Assembly (NCBI RefSeq): GCF_023016285.1 | Contig: NZ_CP095413.1 | Coordinates: forward strand, 4,419,001-4,483,000 | DNA length: 64,000 nt | Source of the DNA: Muricauda sp. SCSIO 64092 | GTDB taxonomy: Bacteria > Bacteroidota > Bacteroidia > Flavobacteriales > Flavobacteriaceae | Direction: 5' to 3' | Shown here: in pieces, positions 38,065-46,325 of the stretch | Position numbering within the stretch: the stretch's first letter is position 1 | Layout: each line of letters opens with the position of its first letter | Program-made: the position numbers and the translations under genes | The notes under the pieces: model-generated | What the model saw: only the letters and a program-made list of their open reading frames with translations | Databases searched by the model: none | Told to the model about the DNA's origin: nothing

Positions 38065-38127
38065 TGTCAAAAGGTTGTCCTTAAGGGTCAAAAAACTCCT
38101 TTGACCACTTCTCACCTTTGTATCATC
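38065..38127 (+). promoter_or_regulatory. AraC-type direct-repeat operator and promoter A1
   Basis: GTCAAAA at 38066 and again at 38087 (21 bp apart, two helical turns, same face) is followed by CTCCTTTGACC and a CACCTTTGTATCATCAA block resembling the Bacteroidota -7 box TAnnTTTG. No -33 box is seen, as expected for an activator-dependent promoter. It is nearly identical to the region before 39313. Confidence 0.6.
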
Positions 38128-38147
38128 AAAAAAACAAACCTCTTACG

Positions 38148-38522
38148 ATGATTGCATTGGTAAAACTCATAGTTACTATTTCATTTTCGTATCTCGCGAA
38201 CTCCAGTAGTATCGCTGCACCGCTTGCTGAAAACAAGATTCGAAATTCTGAATATGTTTCAATTGCCATAGCCGAGAGTTCCAAGGAAAGGGCTTTTCAA
38301 ATCCTTGAAAACAAGTGCAATGTCTACCACGGAAGACGCAATAAACGCCGTGTTTTTACCACTACGAATATGGATTCGTGGGCGGAAGACGTGTACAAGC
38401 AGGTCTTTGTTAAAAAGCGTATGCGAAAAGGCAAGAATATCAAACTGACCTTAAACGAGTATCAAGATCTATTAACCTGGATATCATCCTCTAAAACCAA
38501 CAATTATGGAAATCAAAATTGA
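38148..38522 (+). CDS. Secreted cytochrome c-like protein with altered heme motif
   Basis: ATG 38148 gives a signal peptide (MIALVKLIVTISFSYLANSS); the longer TTG start (38118) lies within the promoter block and is rejected. The mature part reads AFQILENKCNVYHGRRNK and then MDSWAEDVYKQVFVKKRMRK. It matches the layout of small flavobacterial heme-binding proteins encoded before DUF1772 genes, in which this site is CxVCH. Here the second cysteine is Tyr (CNVYH), so covalent heme attachment by two thioethers is not possible. It could bind heme by one thioether, or it may be decaying. It overlaps the next gene by 17 bp. Confidence 0.65.
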   Translation: MIALVKLIVTISFSYLANSSSIAAPLAENKIRNSEYVSIAIAESSKERAFQILENKCNVYHGRRNKRRVFTTTNMDSWAEDVYKQVFVKKRMRKGKNIKLTLNEYQDLLTWISSSKTNNYGNQN

Positions 38523-38997
38523 ATTGATCGTCTTACTGATCGGAATCCTATTTACCGGATTAACCGCTGGCTTATGTTTTACATGGTTTAATGCGGTAAC
38601 CCCAGGAATAGGTCGTTTGGATGATCTGAGCTTCTTAAAAGCTTTTCAAGCGATGAACAGGGCAATTATCAATAGAACCTTCTTGATCGTGTTCTTTGGT
38701 CCAGCTCTATTGCTCTTCATAAACGCTTATTTATTCAAGAATGATGGTATTGGTTTTTGGCTTTTTCTTGTCGTTGCTTTGCTCTTCTTTTTTGGGTTGG
38801 GATTGGTAACCATCTTTGGAAACGTGCCCTTAAACGAAATACTTGATACATCCAATCTGGAAGCATTGAGTACCGTTGAATTGAAATCACTCCGTACCCG
38901 GTTTGAAGACCCATGGAATCAATGGCATACGATACGAACCATCAGTACATTCGTATCCTTCATTTTATTATTGGTGGGATTTATATACACAAAATAA
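38506..38997 (+). CDS. DUF1772 (anthrone oxygenase-like) membrane protein
   Basis: A 163-residue integral membrane protein with four hydrophobic helices (about 8-28, 58-78, 85-105, 140-160). The N-terminal GLTAGLCFTWFNAVTPGIGR, FLKAFQAMNRAIINRTF and the final WNQWHTIRTISTF segment are typical of DUF1772. Its biochemical role in bacteria is unknown. It is translated with the preceding cytochrome-like gene (17-bp overlap) from promoter A1. Confidence 0.85.
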   Translation: MEIKIELIVLLIGILFTGLTAGLCFTWFNAVTPGIGRLDDLSFLKAFQAMNRAIINRTFLIVFFGPALLLFINAYLFKNDGIGFWLFLVVALLFFFGLGLVTIFGNVPLNEILDTSNLEALSTVELKSLRTRFEDPWNQWHTIRTISTFVSFILLLVGFIYTK

Positions 38998-39203
38998 ATC
39001 CAGGAAGTATCACAACCTCAAATTTTTAAGAACAGGAAAACATGGAACAATTCTTCTCCTTGTGTACCAATTTTACTTCGTTGGAACCCTTTTGTTCTCT
39101 AGAGAAGTAATCGCGGTCAATAAAAGAAGGAAATGACCAATTGATAAAAGATGACCTTGGGTCATCTTTTGTATTTGAGCTAAGGGATAAAACATGGCCT
39201 AAA

Positions 39204-39269
39204 GTGTCAAAAGGTTGGCTTTAAGTGTCAAAAATCTCCTTTGGACACTTTGCACCTTTGTATCATCAA
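39204..39269 (+). promoter_or_regulatory. AraC-type direct-repeat operator and promoter A2
   Basis: GTCAAAA at 39206 and 39227, again 21 bp apart, then CTCCTTTGGACACTTTGCAC and CTTTGTATCATCAA. Most positions match region A1. The 39313 start follows after a 43-bp leader. Confidence 0.6.
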
Positions 39270-39312
39270 TAATAAAAAATAGAATACGTACAAAACTTTA
39301 AAATTTAAAAAC

Positions 39313-40158
39313 ATGAAAACAGAAAACATTTTAATCATTGGAGGAACTGGCAAAACCGGTCGTCTGGTAGCAGAAAACCTAAAGCAAATGGGGCACAATG
39401 TAAGGGTTGTGGGTAGAAAAACGAATCCGTCCTTTGATTGGGACAACCCAGAGACCTATGACGCCGCGTTGGAGCATATGGATAGGGCTTATGTTGTGTA
39501 CTATCCTGATTTGGCTGTACCGGGAGCCAGGGATGCTATTGGAACCCTTACCGAAAAAGCGTTAAAAGCGGGATTGGATAAAATGGTATTGCTCTCAGGA
39601 AAGGGGGAAACCGAAGCTGAAGCCTGCGAGGAAATCGTCGCCAATTCTGGATTGAATTACACCACGGTAAGGGCATCTTGGTTCAATCAGAACTTTAATG
39701 AGGGGGCATTTAAAGACTACGTATTGGCTGGTCATATGGCCTTGCCCATGCCAGAAGCGAGAATTCCTTATACGGATACCAAAGACATCGCTGATGTGGT
39801 CACAAAAGTTCTTCTGGATGATGGATTCAATGGTGAAATTGTTACCGTGACAGGCCCTAAGAAATTGACCTTCGATGAGGTTGCCGATATCATTAGCGGA
39901 AAGTTGGGTAGAAAAATTCAGTATCAACCGATTTCAATGGAAGAGTTTAAGGCCGGACTTAGGGAAGTAGGCCTTCCGGAACCGGTTATTTGGTTATTGG
40001 GCTATCTATTCACCGAGGTACTGGGACATTCTGAAAATCAGACGATATCAAACGATGTGGAAAGAATACTTGGTCGTAAACCGATTACATTTGAGGAATA
40101 TGTGGAGGCTACCGTAGCCTCAGGAGTTTGGAACAAAGAGGTATCCCAAACCTTTTAA
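39313..40158 (+). CDS. NmrA-like NAD(P)-binding oxidoreductase
   Basis: A 281-residue atypical short-chain dehydrogenase. The N-terminal Rossmann motif ILIIGGTGKTGRLVAENLKQ (GGxGxxG) is followed by an NmrA-like core (MVLLSGKGETEAEACEEIV, YTTVRASWFNQNFNEG, IPYTDTKDIADVV) and a variable C-terminal lobe. These proteins bind NADP(H) and act as quinone or azo reductases or as redox sensors; the substrate is unknown. It shares its promoter design with the cytochrome-like/DUF1772 operon and is probably controlled by the AraC regulator at 37054. Confidence 0.85.
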   Translation: MKTENILIIGGTGKTGRLVAENLKQMGHNVRVVGRKTNPSFDWDNPETYDAALEHMDRAYVVYYPDLAVPGARDAIGTLTEKALKAGLDKMVLLSGKGETEAEACEEIVANSGLNYTTVRASWFNQNFNEGAFKDYVLAGHMALPMPEARIPYTDTKDIADVVTKVLLDDGFNGEIVTVTGPKKLTFDEVADIISGKLGRKIQYQPISMEEFKAGLREVGLPEPVIWLLGYLFTEVLGHSENQTISNDVERILGRKPITFEEYVEATVASGVWNKEVSQTF

Positions 40159-40267
40159 TGAATTGCCTAGGGTTCCGGGAACCTGGGACAGGTTTTCGGA
40201 ACCCTTCATCTTTTTACTTTGAATAACCACTTTATTTATCCAAAAACTGCTATCCGGATTAGGATGG

Positions 40268-42364
40268 TCATCTTGACAGGATAAACCGGTCATACAATGT
40301 ATTGATGGATTTAGGTTCCCCAACAATGGTGACCACATCATGCTCTCGTAGCACGGTATTGCCCTTAGGGGCGAATGAGGTGTTTTCCCTATCAACAAAA
40401 ATTACCAGAACATCCTGGGGCAGACTAACTTCCATGAGTCTTTTGTCAATGAGTGAATTGGTGGGATTATTTTTGGACAGGGCAAAAGATATAAATCGCT
40501 TGTCGTGCAAAAGAAATTCGATGACTTCCTTTGAAGATTTCAACGAAAAGATGTCTTTGGTAAAGTGGTCGCGTTCCACAATGTTCAATAGGCTTGCCAG
40601 CATGCGGAGCTGTTGTTTTGGGTCGTTCGCATCGTTTACGAGGAAGAAGAATATCTTTATTTTCTCCGTGCCCGAAGTCCCTTTTTCTTCAAATGGCTTT
40701 TCAATACCCTCCACACACAATGCCATATGGAGCACGGGGTGGGCGATATCCGGTTTTTTCGCATAAAGCAGGGAAACCTCGGGAATGACCAAGGCAGGAT
40801 CTATGGGTGTTGTTCTTAGGAATTCCTCCTTTAAGGCATTCCTGTCGGTATTCAATTCCACAGCCATGGAATTTGCCACGTCCTGCACTAAATCCTCAAA
40901 CATTGCCTTCTTGACCCTATGTATTTGCGAGCGAACGATGGTCTGGTTGAGCACATCATCCTGGCGTAGCCCTTTCTCCCGTAAAATCATCATAAATTCA
41001 TTTTCCAGTTCGTCATGCCGATGTTTGCCCAACAAGGCAAACCAGTGATATATGGCCCCTTCCCTTTTTACTTTTGAGCGTACGAAAAATAGATACCACA
41101 AATAGGCAAGAAGGATGGTGGTCAAGGTGAATGCCAGGGCACCCCATCCCATATAAAACATGAGGGCGAGTGAGGAAACAATACCGAATAACTGCATCCA
41201 GGGATATAGCGGTGAATGATAACCGGGGTCATAAGAGGCTATTTTGCTGTTTCGGAAAACAATGACCGAAAAGTTTATGGCCATGAATATGAACAGCTGA
41301 AAAGTACTCGCCAATTTTACAATGCCCTCTTCGGTAAGCACCAAAATAAAGAGGACGATCAATCCCGCTGTAAGCAGAATAGCAGGAATAGGGGTCCCCC
41401 AACGACTGATCTTGCTGAATTTTTCTGAAAACAACCTATCCCTTCCCATGGCCAGTGGATAGCGTGATGTGGCGAGCATCCCTGCATTTCCGGTCGAAGC
41501 AAAAGCAAATAAAGCGGCGACGACAATAATGTACAGCCCCGTTTTGGCAGGCAACCAATTGAACAATTGTTCCACCGCGGTAGCTGCGGGCGAAAGATCT
41601 CCGGAAAGCGCTTCATTACCGATTACACTGACCATCACAAAGACCCCGAGCACATAAATCAGTCCGGTGACCAACAAGGACAATCCCATTCCCAATGGGA
41701 TGTTCCGTTCCGGGTTTTTGATTTCTTCGGCAACACTGGCTATTTGCGTGAGTCCCAAATAGGAGACAAAAACAAAACCAGTCGTAAAAACAAGACCATC
41801 AAGTCCCTTGGTAAAAAAAGGATGATACGAATCCGTATCAAAACCGATGGAAGGGTTTCCAGAAAAAATATTCCAAAAGCCATCGACAATAAATGCGCCC
41901 AATACCAGCAACAGCCCAATGACGAATATTTTTTGGATACCGGAGGACTTTCGGGCCCCAAAAATGTTCAGGATGGCAAAAACCACGGCAAAGACCACAG
42001 CGGTCTCCTTAATAGGGATAGCCCAAAATAGGGCACCATAGGCACCAATACCAACAAGGGCAAAAGCCGTTTTTAAAAGAAGGGCGATGTACGTACCAAT
42101 ACCGCCAATGGTTCCCATCATGGGGCCCAAGCTTCGGTCAAGAAAGAAATAAGCGCCCCCTGACCGGGGTAGGGCGGTTGAGATCTCGGCCACACTGAAC
42201 ATGGATGGCATAATAAGGACACCGGCCAGCAAGTAAGCCAAGATTACTGATGGACCTGTGTATTGGGCGGCCAATCCGGGTAACAGAAAAAAGCCCGAGC
42301 TGAATATGGCCCCCGTGCTCACCGCAAAAACATCGAACAATCCCAATTCCTTTTTTAGCTTCAT
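40268..42364 (-). CDS. APC-family permease fused to EIIA-like and TrkA-C domains
   Basis: A 698-residue protein. Residues 1-440 form an APC-superfamily transporter (MKLKKELGLFDVFAVSTGAI, SVAEISTALPRSGGAYFFLD, about 12 helices). Residues about 480-640 resemble a PTS EIIA type-2 module (DIAHPVLHMALCVEGIEKPF, KIKIFFFLVNDANDPKQQLR). The segment that normally carries the phosphorylated His (IPHxR-type) reads VIPEVSLLY, so I see no phospho-acceptor. Residues about 645-698 form a TrkA-C/RCK-C ligand domain (LPQDVLVIFVDREN...TVLREHDVVTIVG). The soluble half probably senses nucleotide or metabolite and gates amino-acid transport. The 42365-42756 gap upstream holds a partial repeat and no gene I support. 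Confidence 0.85.
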   Translation of the reverse strand: MKLKKELGLFDVFAVSTGAIFSSGFFLLPGLAAQYTGPSVILAYLLAGVLIMPSMFSVAEISTALPRSGGAYFFLDRSLGPMMGTIGGIGTYIALLLKTAFALVGIGAYGALFWAIPIKETAVVFAVVFAILNIFGARKSSGIQKIFVIGLLLVLGAFIVDGFWNIFSGNPSIGFDTDSYHPFFTKGLDGLVFTTGFVFVSYLGLTQIASVAEEIKNPERNIPLGMGLSLLVTGLIYVLGVFVMVSVIGNEALSGDLSPAATAVEQLFNWLPAKTGLYIIVVAALFAFASTGNAGMLATSRYPLAMGRDRLFSEKFSKISRWGTPIPAILLTAGLIVLFILVLTEEGIVKLASTFQLFIFMAINFSVIVFRNSKIASYDPGYHSPLYPWMQLFGIVSSLALMFYMGWGALAFTLTTILLAYLWYLFFVRSKVKREGAIYHWFALLGKHRHDELENEFMMILREKGLRQDDVLNQTIVRSQIHRVKKAMFEDLVQDVANSMAVELNTDRNALKEEFLRTTPIDPALVIPEVSLLYAKKPDIAHPVLHMALCVEGIEKPFEEKGTSGTEKIKIFFFLVNDANDPKQQLRMLASLLNIVERDHFTKDIFSLKSSKEVIEFLLHDKRFISFALSKNNPTNSLIDKRLMEVSLPQDVLVIFVDRENTSFAPKGNTVLREHDVVTIVGEPKSINTLYDRFILSR

Positions 42365-42614
42365 GGTTCTTGCGTTATTGTATTGGATTCAGTGGAATTG
42401 GTAAGCCCTTAAAAGGTATGATGATTCTTTTGTCATTACCCTTTCCCATCGGGATGGAAAATAGGATTTGGAGCATGGATATGCCATGATATTGGTCAGT
42501 AGTGGGCATGGAAAGGGAGTCTATGGATTGTCTTCTTTTTTAACATACAAGGTAAGATTTTTCGAGGATTTGGCTTTGCCGGACAAAGACCGATTGCATA
42601 AAAGAGTTTTGATC

Positions 42615-42670
42615 CATAACCGTTTTAAAGGTTTTGCTGTTGATAGGGCAAAGCAGCCAAGCTATTTCGT
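42615..42670 (+). repeat. Junction repeat R1 (partial, diverged)
   Basis: CCATAACCGTTTTAAAGGTT, TTGATAGGGCAAAGCAGCCA and AGCTATTTCG match the right half of repeats R2-R4. The left half is not recognisable. Confidence 0.5.
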
Positions 42671-42756
42671 TTCAGATATGAACCAAATCGAAAACCCTCA
42701 TGGATTTTCAGAAACGACTGCCCGAGTCTGTCGAAGGCTAGGTGAGAACGGCGCTA

Positions 42757-43467
42757 TTACTCATGGCCATTGCTGGGCACTGGCTTATTTTGTTCTAAAT
42801 TCTCTAATCTTTTTTCTAATTCGAGCAGTTTACTATTCAGGGATTTCAATTCTTTAATCTCGTTTGCTTGTTCAGTAATTTTCTTTTCTTGTTGAATAGT
42901 ATAAAGCGTTAATTCCTCTATTTTTTGGAGCAATTTGGAATCCATTTCCCCAAGAAAAATTCCATTTTCTTCAACTTCTGTAGCATTGGGAATATCTTTT
43001 AAATGACCTTTTTCTTTAATATGATGCTCTACTTCCGTTAAGGTTGGTAAGTTATAGTCTTTTTCAAAAACGAAGTCCGGCCACCCGGTTTCTACTTTGA
43101 TTTCTTTTGCTCTTATGTTTCCATTTACTGCAAGTTTCCAGGTCCCAGGGTTGGTTGTTCCAATTCCTATATTTCCATCTGCCCTAAATATCATAAAAGT
43201 ATCATCAAATCTTTTTCCAATATATCCGTAAGAGAAGCTAGAACTGCCTTCTATAGCACTGCCTATTGCTCCAAATTCAAATAAATTTTGGGTATTATTC
43301 TCGTTCGATATGGAAAAGCCTCTTGCCCAATCACCACTATAGCCTACCCAATTTGCTCTTATTTTAACACCATAAGCAGGTGAATTCAAACCAATTAATA
43401 CATTTTCCTGAGCTTTCAATCCTAAACTCGTTCCAATCAATGCAATAGCTAAAATTTGTACCTTCAT
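42757..43467 (-). CDS. Secreted tail-fibre-like protein with coiled coil
   Basis: A signal peptide (MKVQILAIALIGTSLGLKAQ) is followed by a beta-rich region and the widespread Bacteroidota segment DGNIGIGTTNPGTWKLAVNG, then NIRAKEIKVETGWPDFVFEK and EVEHHIKEKGHLKDIPNATE. The C-terminal 60 residues are a strong coiled coil (ELTLYTIQQEKKITEQANEI). Such proteins look like phage-tail or endosialidase-chaperone relatives, but in flavobacteria they are common cell-surface proteins of unknown function. Complete, monocistronic. Confidence 0.78.
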   Translation of the reverse strand: MKVQILAIALIGTSLGLKAQENVLIGLNSPAYGVKIRANWVGYSGDWARGFSISNENNTQNLFEFGAIGSAIEGSSSFSYGYIGKRFDDTFMIFRADGNIGIGTTNPGTWKLAVNGNIRAKEIKVETGWPDFVFEKDYNLPTLTEVEHHIKEKGHLKDIPNATEVEENGIFLGEMDSKLLQKIEELTLYTIQQEKKITEQANEIKELKSLNSKLLELEKRLENLEQNKPVPSNGHE

Positions 43468-43562
43468 AAGAATTTCTATCTATGGTTTACATTTGGTTTT
43501 TTAGGCTTGTGCCTTAGGTAGGAACATAGATTATATCATCTAAATACCTTTTATGCGCAGAA

Positions 43563-43902
43563 CTAAGATAGGAGATCTTTTACCTTTTTAAACGAATTTT
43601 CCTTCACATAGATGTAGCTTTTGGTAGGATTGCGTTCAACCAATAATTGAATGTACCCAATATCAGTTCCATCTTCCAATAAATGAGTTGCAAAACCGTG
43701 TCACGGCATATATGGTGTAGCTTTCTTTTACATCTCAGCTTTTTTGGCAGCGTTTGCAATTAGCTTTAACACACTTGAAGCCCTGCAGGGCTTATTCTTT
43801 GGTCCCTAAAAAAGATAGGTCTGGTGCCTGTATTCCTTAAAATAACTCCTTAGCGCACTGAATTGGGTAGGACTCAACGCTGTCATCCTATCTTTGTTCC
43901 CT
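43563..43902 (-). pseudogene. Tyrosine recombinase (integrase) C-terminal remnant
   Basis: On the minus strand one frame reads GNKDRMTALS, LRSYFKEYRHQTYLF, a stop, GPKNKPCRASSVLKLIANAA, KKAEM, a stop, KKATPYMP, a stop, then HGFATHLLEDGTDIGYIQLL and VKENSFKKVKDLLS. It aligns with the catalytic half of XerC/IntI-like integrases (TPHMLRHSFATHLLE). Three stops are in frame, one of them exactly at the catalytic Arg of HMLRH (CGA to TGA). The His that would follow in LLGH is also lost (LLVER). The 5' half is missing, and the homology ends at the edge of repeat R2. Confidence 0.8.
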
Positions 43903-44013
43903 CGCTCAGCAGTACCCACTAAAGGCGGACAGGGTTGTACTGCTGCGGCATAACTGTTTCAAAGTTTTGATACAGATAAGGCAAAGTAGCTTAGCTACTA
44001 CTTTGCGGCGGGG
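43903..44013 (+). repeat. Junction repeat R2
   Basis: A 111-bp copy of a family also seen at 47010-47115 and 49196-49302: CGCTC, CAGTACCCACTAAAGGCGGA, GTACTGCTGCGGCATAACTG, GTTTTGATACAGATAAGGC, a hairpin AAAGTAGC-TTA-GCTACT and a CGGCGGG end. It lies exactly between the broken ends of the integrase and methyltransferase remnants. Confidence 0.75.
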
Positions 44014-44151
44014 GTCGATTTCAGAATAGTAATGTTTTTTGAAGGAAAACCCCGCGTCCATCAATCCTTTGGAAAAACCGCCCGTCCCACTGAATAATTC
44101 GAGAATGGTGATATCCCGTTGTATTTTTTTGCCCCATTTTTTAGAGGGCAA
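44014..44151 (-). pseudogene. DNA cytosine-C5 methyltransferase N-terminal fragment
   Basis: The minus strand encodes DITILELFSGTGGFSKGLMD and AGFSFKKHYYSEID. This is motif I (FSGTGG, SAM binding) and the following strand of a C5 cytosine methyltransferase, and then the frame runs straight into repeat R2. Everything after the first 46 codons is gone, including the catalytic PC motif, so it cannot be active. The start is TTG 44151 or further upstream. Confidence 0.75.
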
Positions 44152-44377
44152 AACTTGATTGCATTGGCATTATTTCCGCTGTACGGGATGGAACTTCGGT
44201 ACTGTAGAAGCGATTGGATGGAATGCACATTCTGTGGTTTGTCGAAAGCGATATTTTATTTAAAATATTGGTATTCAATAGGACGCAAATTAGATGCAAT
44301 TTTATTGCGTATTTTCTTATTTAAAAGCATTATTAATACGTTTTTCTTGATAAATTTGTGGGAAAAATCAATTTAGA

Positions 44378-44412
44378 ATGACAAAAAAATAATCTACTTA
44401 ATTGCGAACTTT
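44378..44412 (+). other. Slippery A7 leader of the C10 peptidase gene
   Basis: ATG at 44378 reads ATG ACA AAA AAA TAA and stops at once. A -1 shift on the A-AAA-AAA heptamer continues as MTKKIIYLIANFMCLFISC, a textbook lipoprotein signal joined to the peptidase frame. The peptidase frame itself has no ATG, GTG or TTG before 44413. This is either a one-base deletion in the A-tract, transcriptional or translational slippage, or a sequencing error. Confidence 0.6.
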
Positions 44413-45624
44413 ATGTGCCTTTTCATTTCATGTACCCAACAGGATAATGAAAGTGACATATCCGTTTTTGGCGAGAACAATTTACCCGAAGAACAGGACA
44501 CCAATTTTATTGGTTCATCAGAAATCGAGAATATTGCGAATGACATATTCGTTACCGAAAAAACCATTTTTTCCAAAGATGGTATGAAAAAAAATATTGT
44601 TGATATAGAACCTATTGGTACTAATGAAGAAAAGCCATCTTATTACATTATAAATTATGAGGATGGAGGTTTTTTAATAATGTCCGGAGATAAGAGGGCA
44701 CTTCCTGTTTTGGCATTTTCAGATGAAAACAATTTTGATCTCGATGCCGAAAGTTTTCCCGGATTATTGATTGATTGGCTAGAATCACAGGATAGCTATA
44801 TCAAAAAAATTCGGGAAGAAACTACAAACGATAGCATAATTTCTGTTCCAGAAGAGGAGTGGAATATCGAGAACATCGAGAACTTCATTGCTTCCAAAGC
44901 AAATAATAAGAACGCATCTGTTTTAGGTAAGACTAATTGCAGCAGCGCCACTCTCGATTTTCAATACGGCCCACTGCTTTCTACAAATTGGGGACAAGGT
45001 GCTGGATATAATAACTCGGCCCCAGATTATGGTTGCACAGATTATATAAATGGAAGAACACCTACTGGTTGTGTTGCTACTGCTATGTCGCAGATTATGA
45101 GATACTATGAATACCCGTCGAGCTACAACTGGTCTATAATGCCAAATAATATCGGGTCGGATGAAACATCACGGCTTATGAGGGATGCAGGTGATTCTGT
45201 TGGTATGAATTGGGGTTGTAGTGGTTCTGGCGCACAGACCAGTAACGTACCAAATGCCCTAAAGTCAACATTTGGTTATAGTTCTGCAAACTATACGGAC
45301 TTCAGTATCCCATATACAAAAACCGAGTTGAGTCTAGGATATCCGGTAATTTTGCGAGGTGGTGAAAGAGTAACCAAATGGCTCATTTTTAACGTATATG
45401 ATAATGGACATGCCTGGGTATGTGACGGAATCAGGGAATATACAGTTCCTGTTCGTATTCAAGCAGGTCGTTGGGGCTATATAACGACTTGCCAGAATGC
45501 TTGGACGTACCATATGAACTGGGGTTGGAGCGGTTCGCATAACGGCTGGTACTCTAGTGGATGGCAAGTTGGTAATGATTCGTTCAGTTATGAGGCCGGA
45601 ATGGTGTACAATATTAGAAGTTAA
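44413..45624 (+). CDS. C10-family (streptopain-like) cysteine peptidase
   Basis: A 403-codon frame. An N-terminal Spi-type propeptide (about 70-120; YYIINYEDGGFLIMSGDKRA, LPVLAFSDEN) is followed by a C10 peptidase domain (about 165-400) with TNWGQGAGYNN, Cys220 in GCVATAMSQIMRYYEYP, His333 in DNGHAWVCDG, and the Trp/Gly-rich MNWGWSGSHNGWY. C10 enzymes are secreted papain-fold proteases activated by removal of the propeptide. From ATG 44413 the leader is only MCLFISC, too short to export the protein. The full signal requires the shift described at 44378. A lipoprotein gene follows after 13 bp. Confidence 0.85.
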   Translation: MCLFISCTQQDNESDISVFGENNLPEEQDTNFIGSSEIENIANDIFVTEKTIFSKDGMKKNIVDIEPIGTNEEKPSYYIINYEDGGFLIMSGDKRALPVLAFSDENNFDLDAESFPGLLIDWLESQDSYIKKIREETTNDSIISVPEEEWNIENIENFIASKANNKNASVLGKTNCSSATLDFQYGPLLSTNWGQGAGYNNSAPDYGCTDYINGRTPTGCVATAMSQIMRYYEYPSSYNWSIMPNNIGSDETSRLMRDAGDSVGMNWGCSGSGAQTSNVPNALKSTFGYSSANYTDFSIPYTKTELSLGYPVILRGGERVTKWLIFNVYDNGHAWVCDGIREYTVPVRIQAGRWGYITTCQNAWTYHMNWGWSGSHNGWYSSGWQVGNDSFSYEAGMVYNIRS

Positions 45625-45637
45625 AAAAGTAAATAAT

Positions 45638-46126
45638 ATGGTTAAGAAGATTTTTTATGCCTTAGTAGTTATGCCCTTAATCTTTGGATGTGACAACGAT
45701 GAGGGAGATTGTTGCAAGACCATCGAAGCAGTTATGTTTTTCGATGTAACGAACTCCGAAGATTTGGATTTGTTGGATCCAAATTCAGGAGGGATTGATA
45801 CAAGCCTAATAGAAATACTATATACTAATCAGGATGAAGAAATGGTTTTAGTAAACAATTCTCAACTTGATGGGTCAAAAGGATACGTAATAATTGAACC
45901 TGATGCTGCTGGTAATCCATATAGAATCAAAGTCTTTCTTAATATAGACCATATTGAGAGCAACGTCTCATATACACATATAAAATGGTCCTCAGATAAC
46001 ATGGATGAAATAAAAACTGAATTCGACCTATCGAATAATAATATTATTGCAAAAAAAATATGGGTAAACGGCGAACTTAAATGGGAAAGCAGTAGTAGTG
46101 AACTATTGATTAGCCTTGTGAAGTAG
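45638..46126 (+). CDS. Lipoprotein of unknown function next to C10 peptidase
   Basis: From ATG 45638 the signal MVKKIFYALVVMPLIFGC gives a lipoprotein, followed by DNDEGDCCKTIEAVMFFDVT. The double cysteine and the phrase ending in DLLDPNSGG resemble a broad group of short Bacteroidota lipoproteins with no known function. An upstream extension to 45557 is rejected because it lies inside the peptidase gene. Its position 13 bp after the peptidase suggests co-expression; a role as inhibitor or chaperone of the peptidase is possible but not shown. Confidence 0.7.
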   Translation: MVKKIFYALVVMPLIFGCDNDEGDCCKTIEAVMFFDVTNSEDLDLLDPNSGGIDTSLIEILYTNQDEEMVLVNNSQLDGSKGYVIIEPDAAGNPYRIKVFLNIDHIESNVSYTHIKWSSDNMDEIKTEFDLSNNNIIAKKIWVNGELKWESSSSELLISLVK

Positions 46127-46290
46127 CAAAATTGTTTATACCAAAGAGGGTGTCAAAATCATTTTTAGAAGTCAAATAAAAATTTGGCGGTCTTTGTAAA
46201 TAAGGACAAACCTTCCGGATTAGGACTTACTAACGATGTTTTACTACATCATTTTAGTGCTGCTTTTATAAATATGTATTATTGATAAAG

Positions 46291-46325
46291 AAAAATTCCT
46301 GGATTCTTTATCCAGGAATTTTTTC
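46291..46325 (+). terminator. Terminator after the peptidase-lipoprotein pair
   Basis: AAAAATTCCTGGA (46291-46303) pairs perfectly with TCCAGGAATTTTT (46311-46323) across a 7-base loop. The A and T flanks make it usable in both directions. From here to 46793 I see no gene I can support. Confidence 0.85.

Noticed and set aside
42468..42857. 129-codon + strand ORF
   Set aside because: It runs through the partial R1 repeat and antisense into the 3' end of the well-supported tail-fibre-like gene; the protein has no recognisable pattern or signal.
43563..43902. Functional integrase
   Set aside because: Three in-frame stops, catalytic Arg lost, N-terminal half missing.
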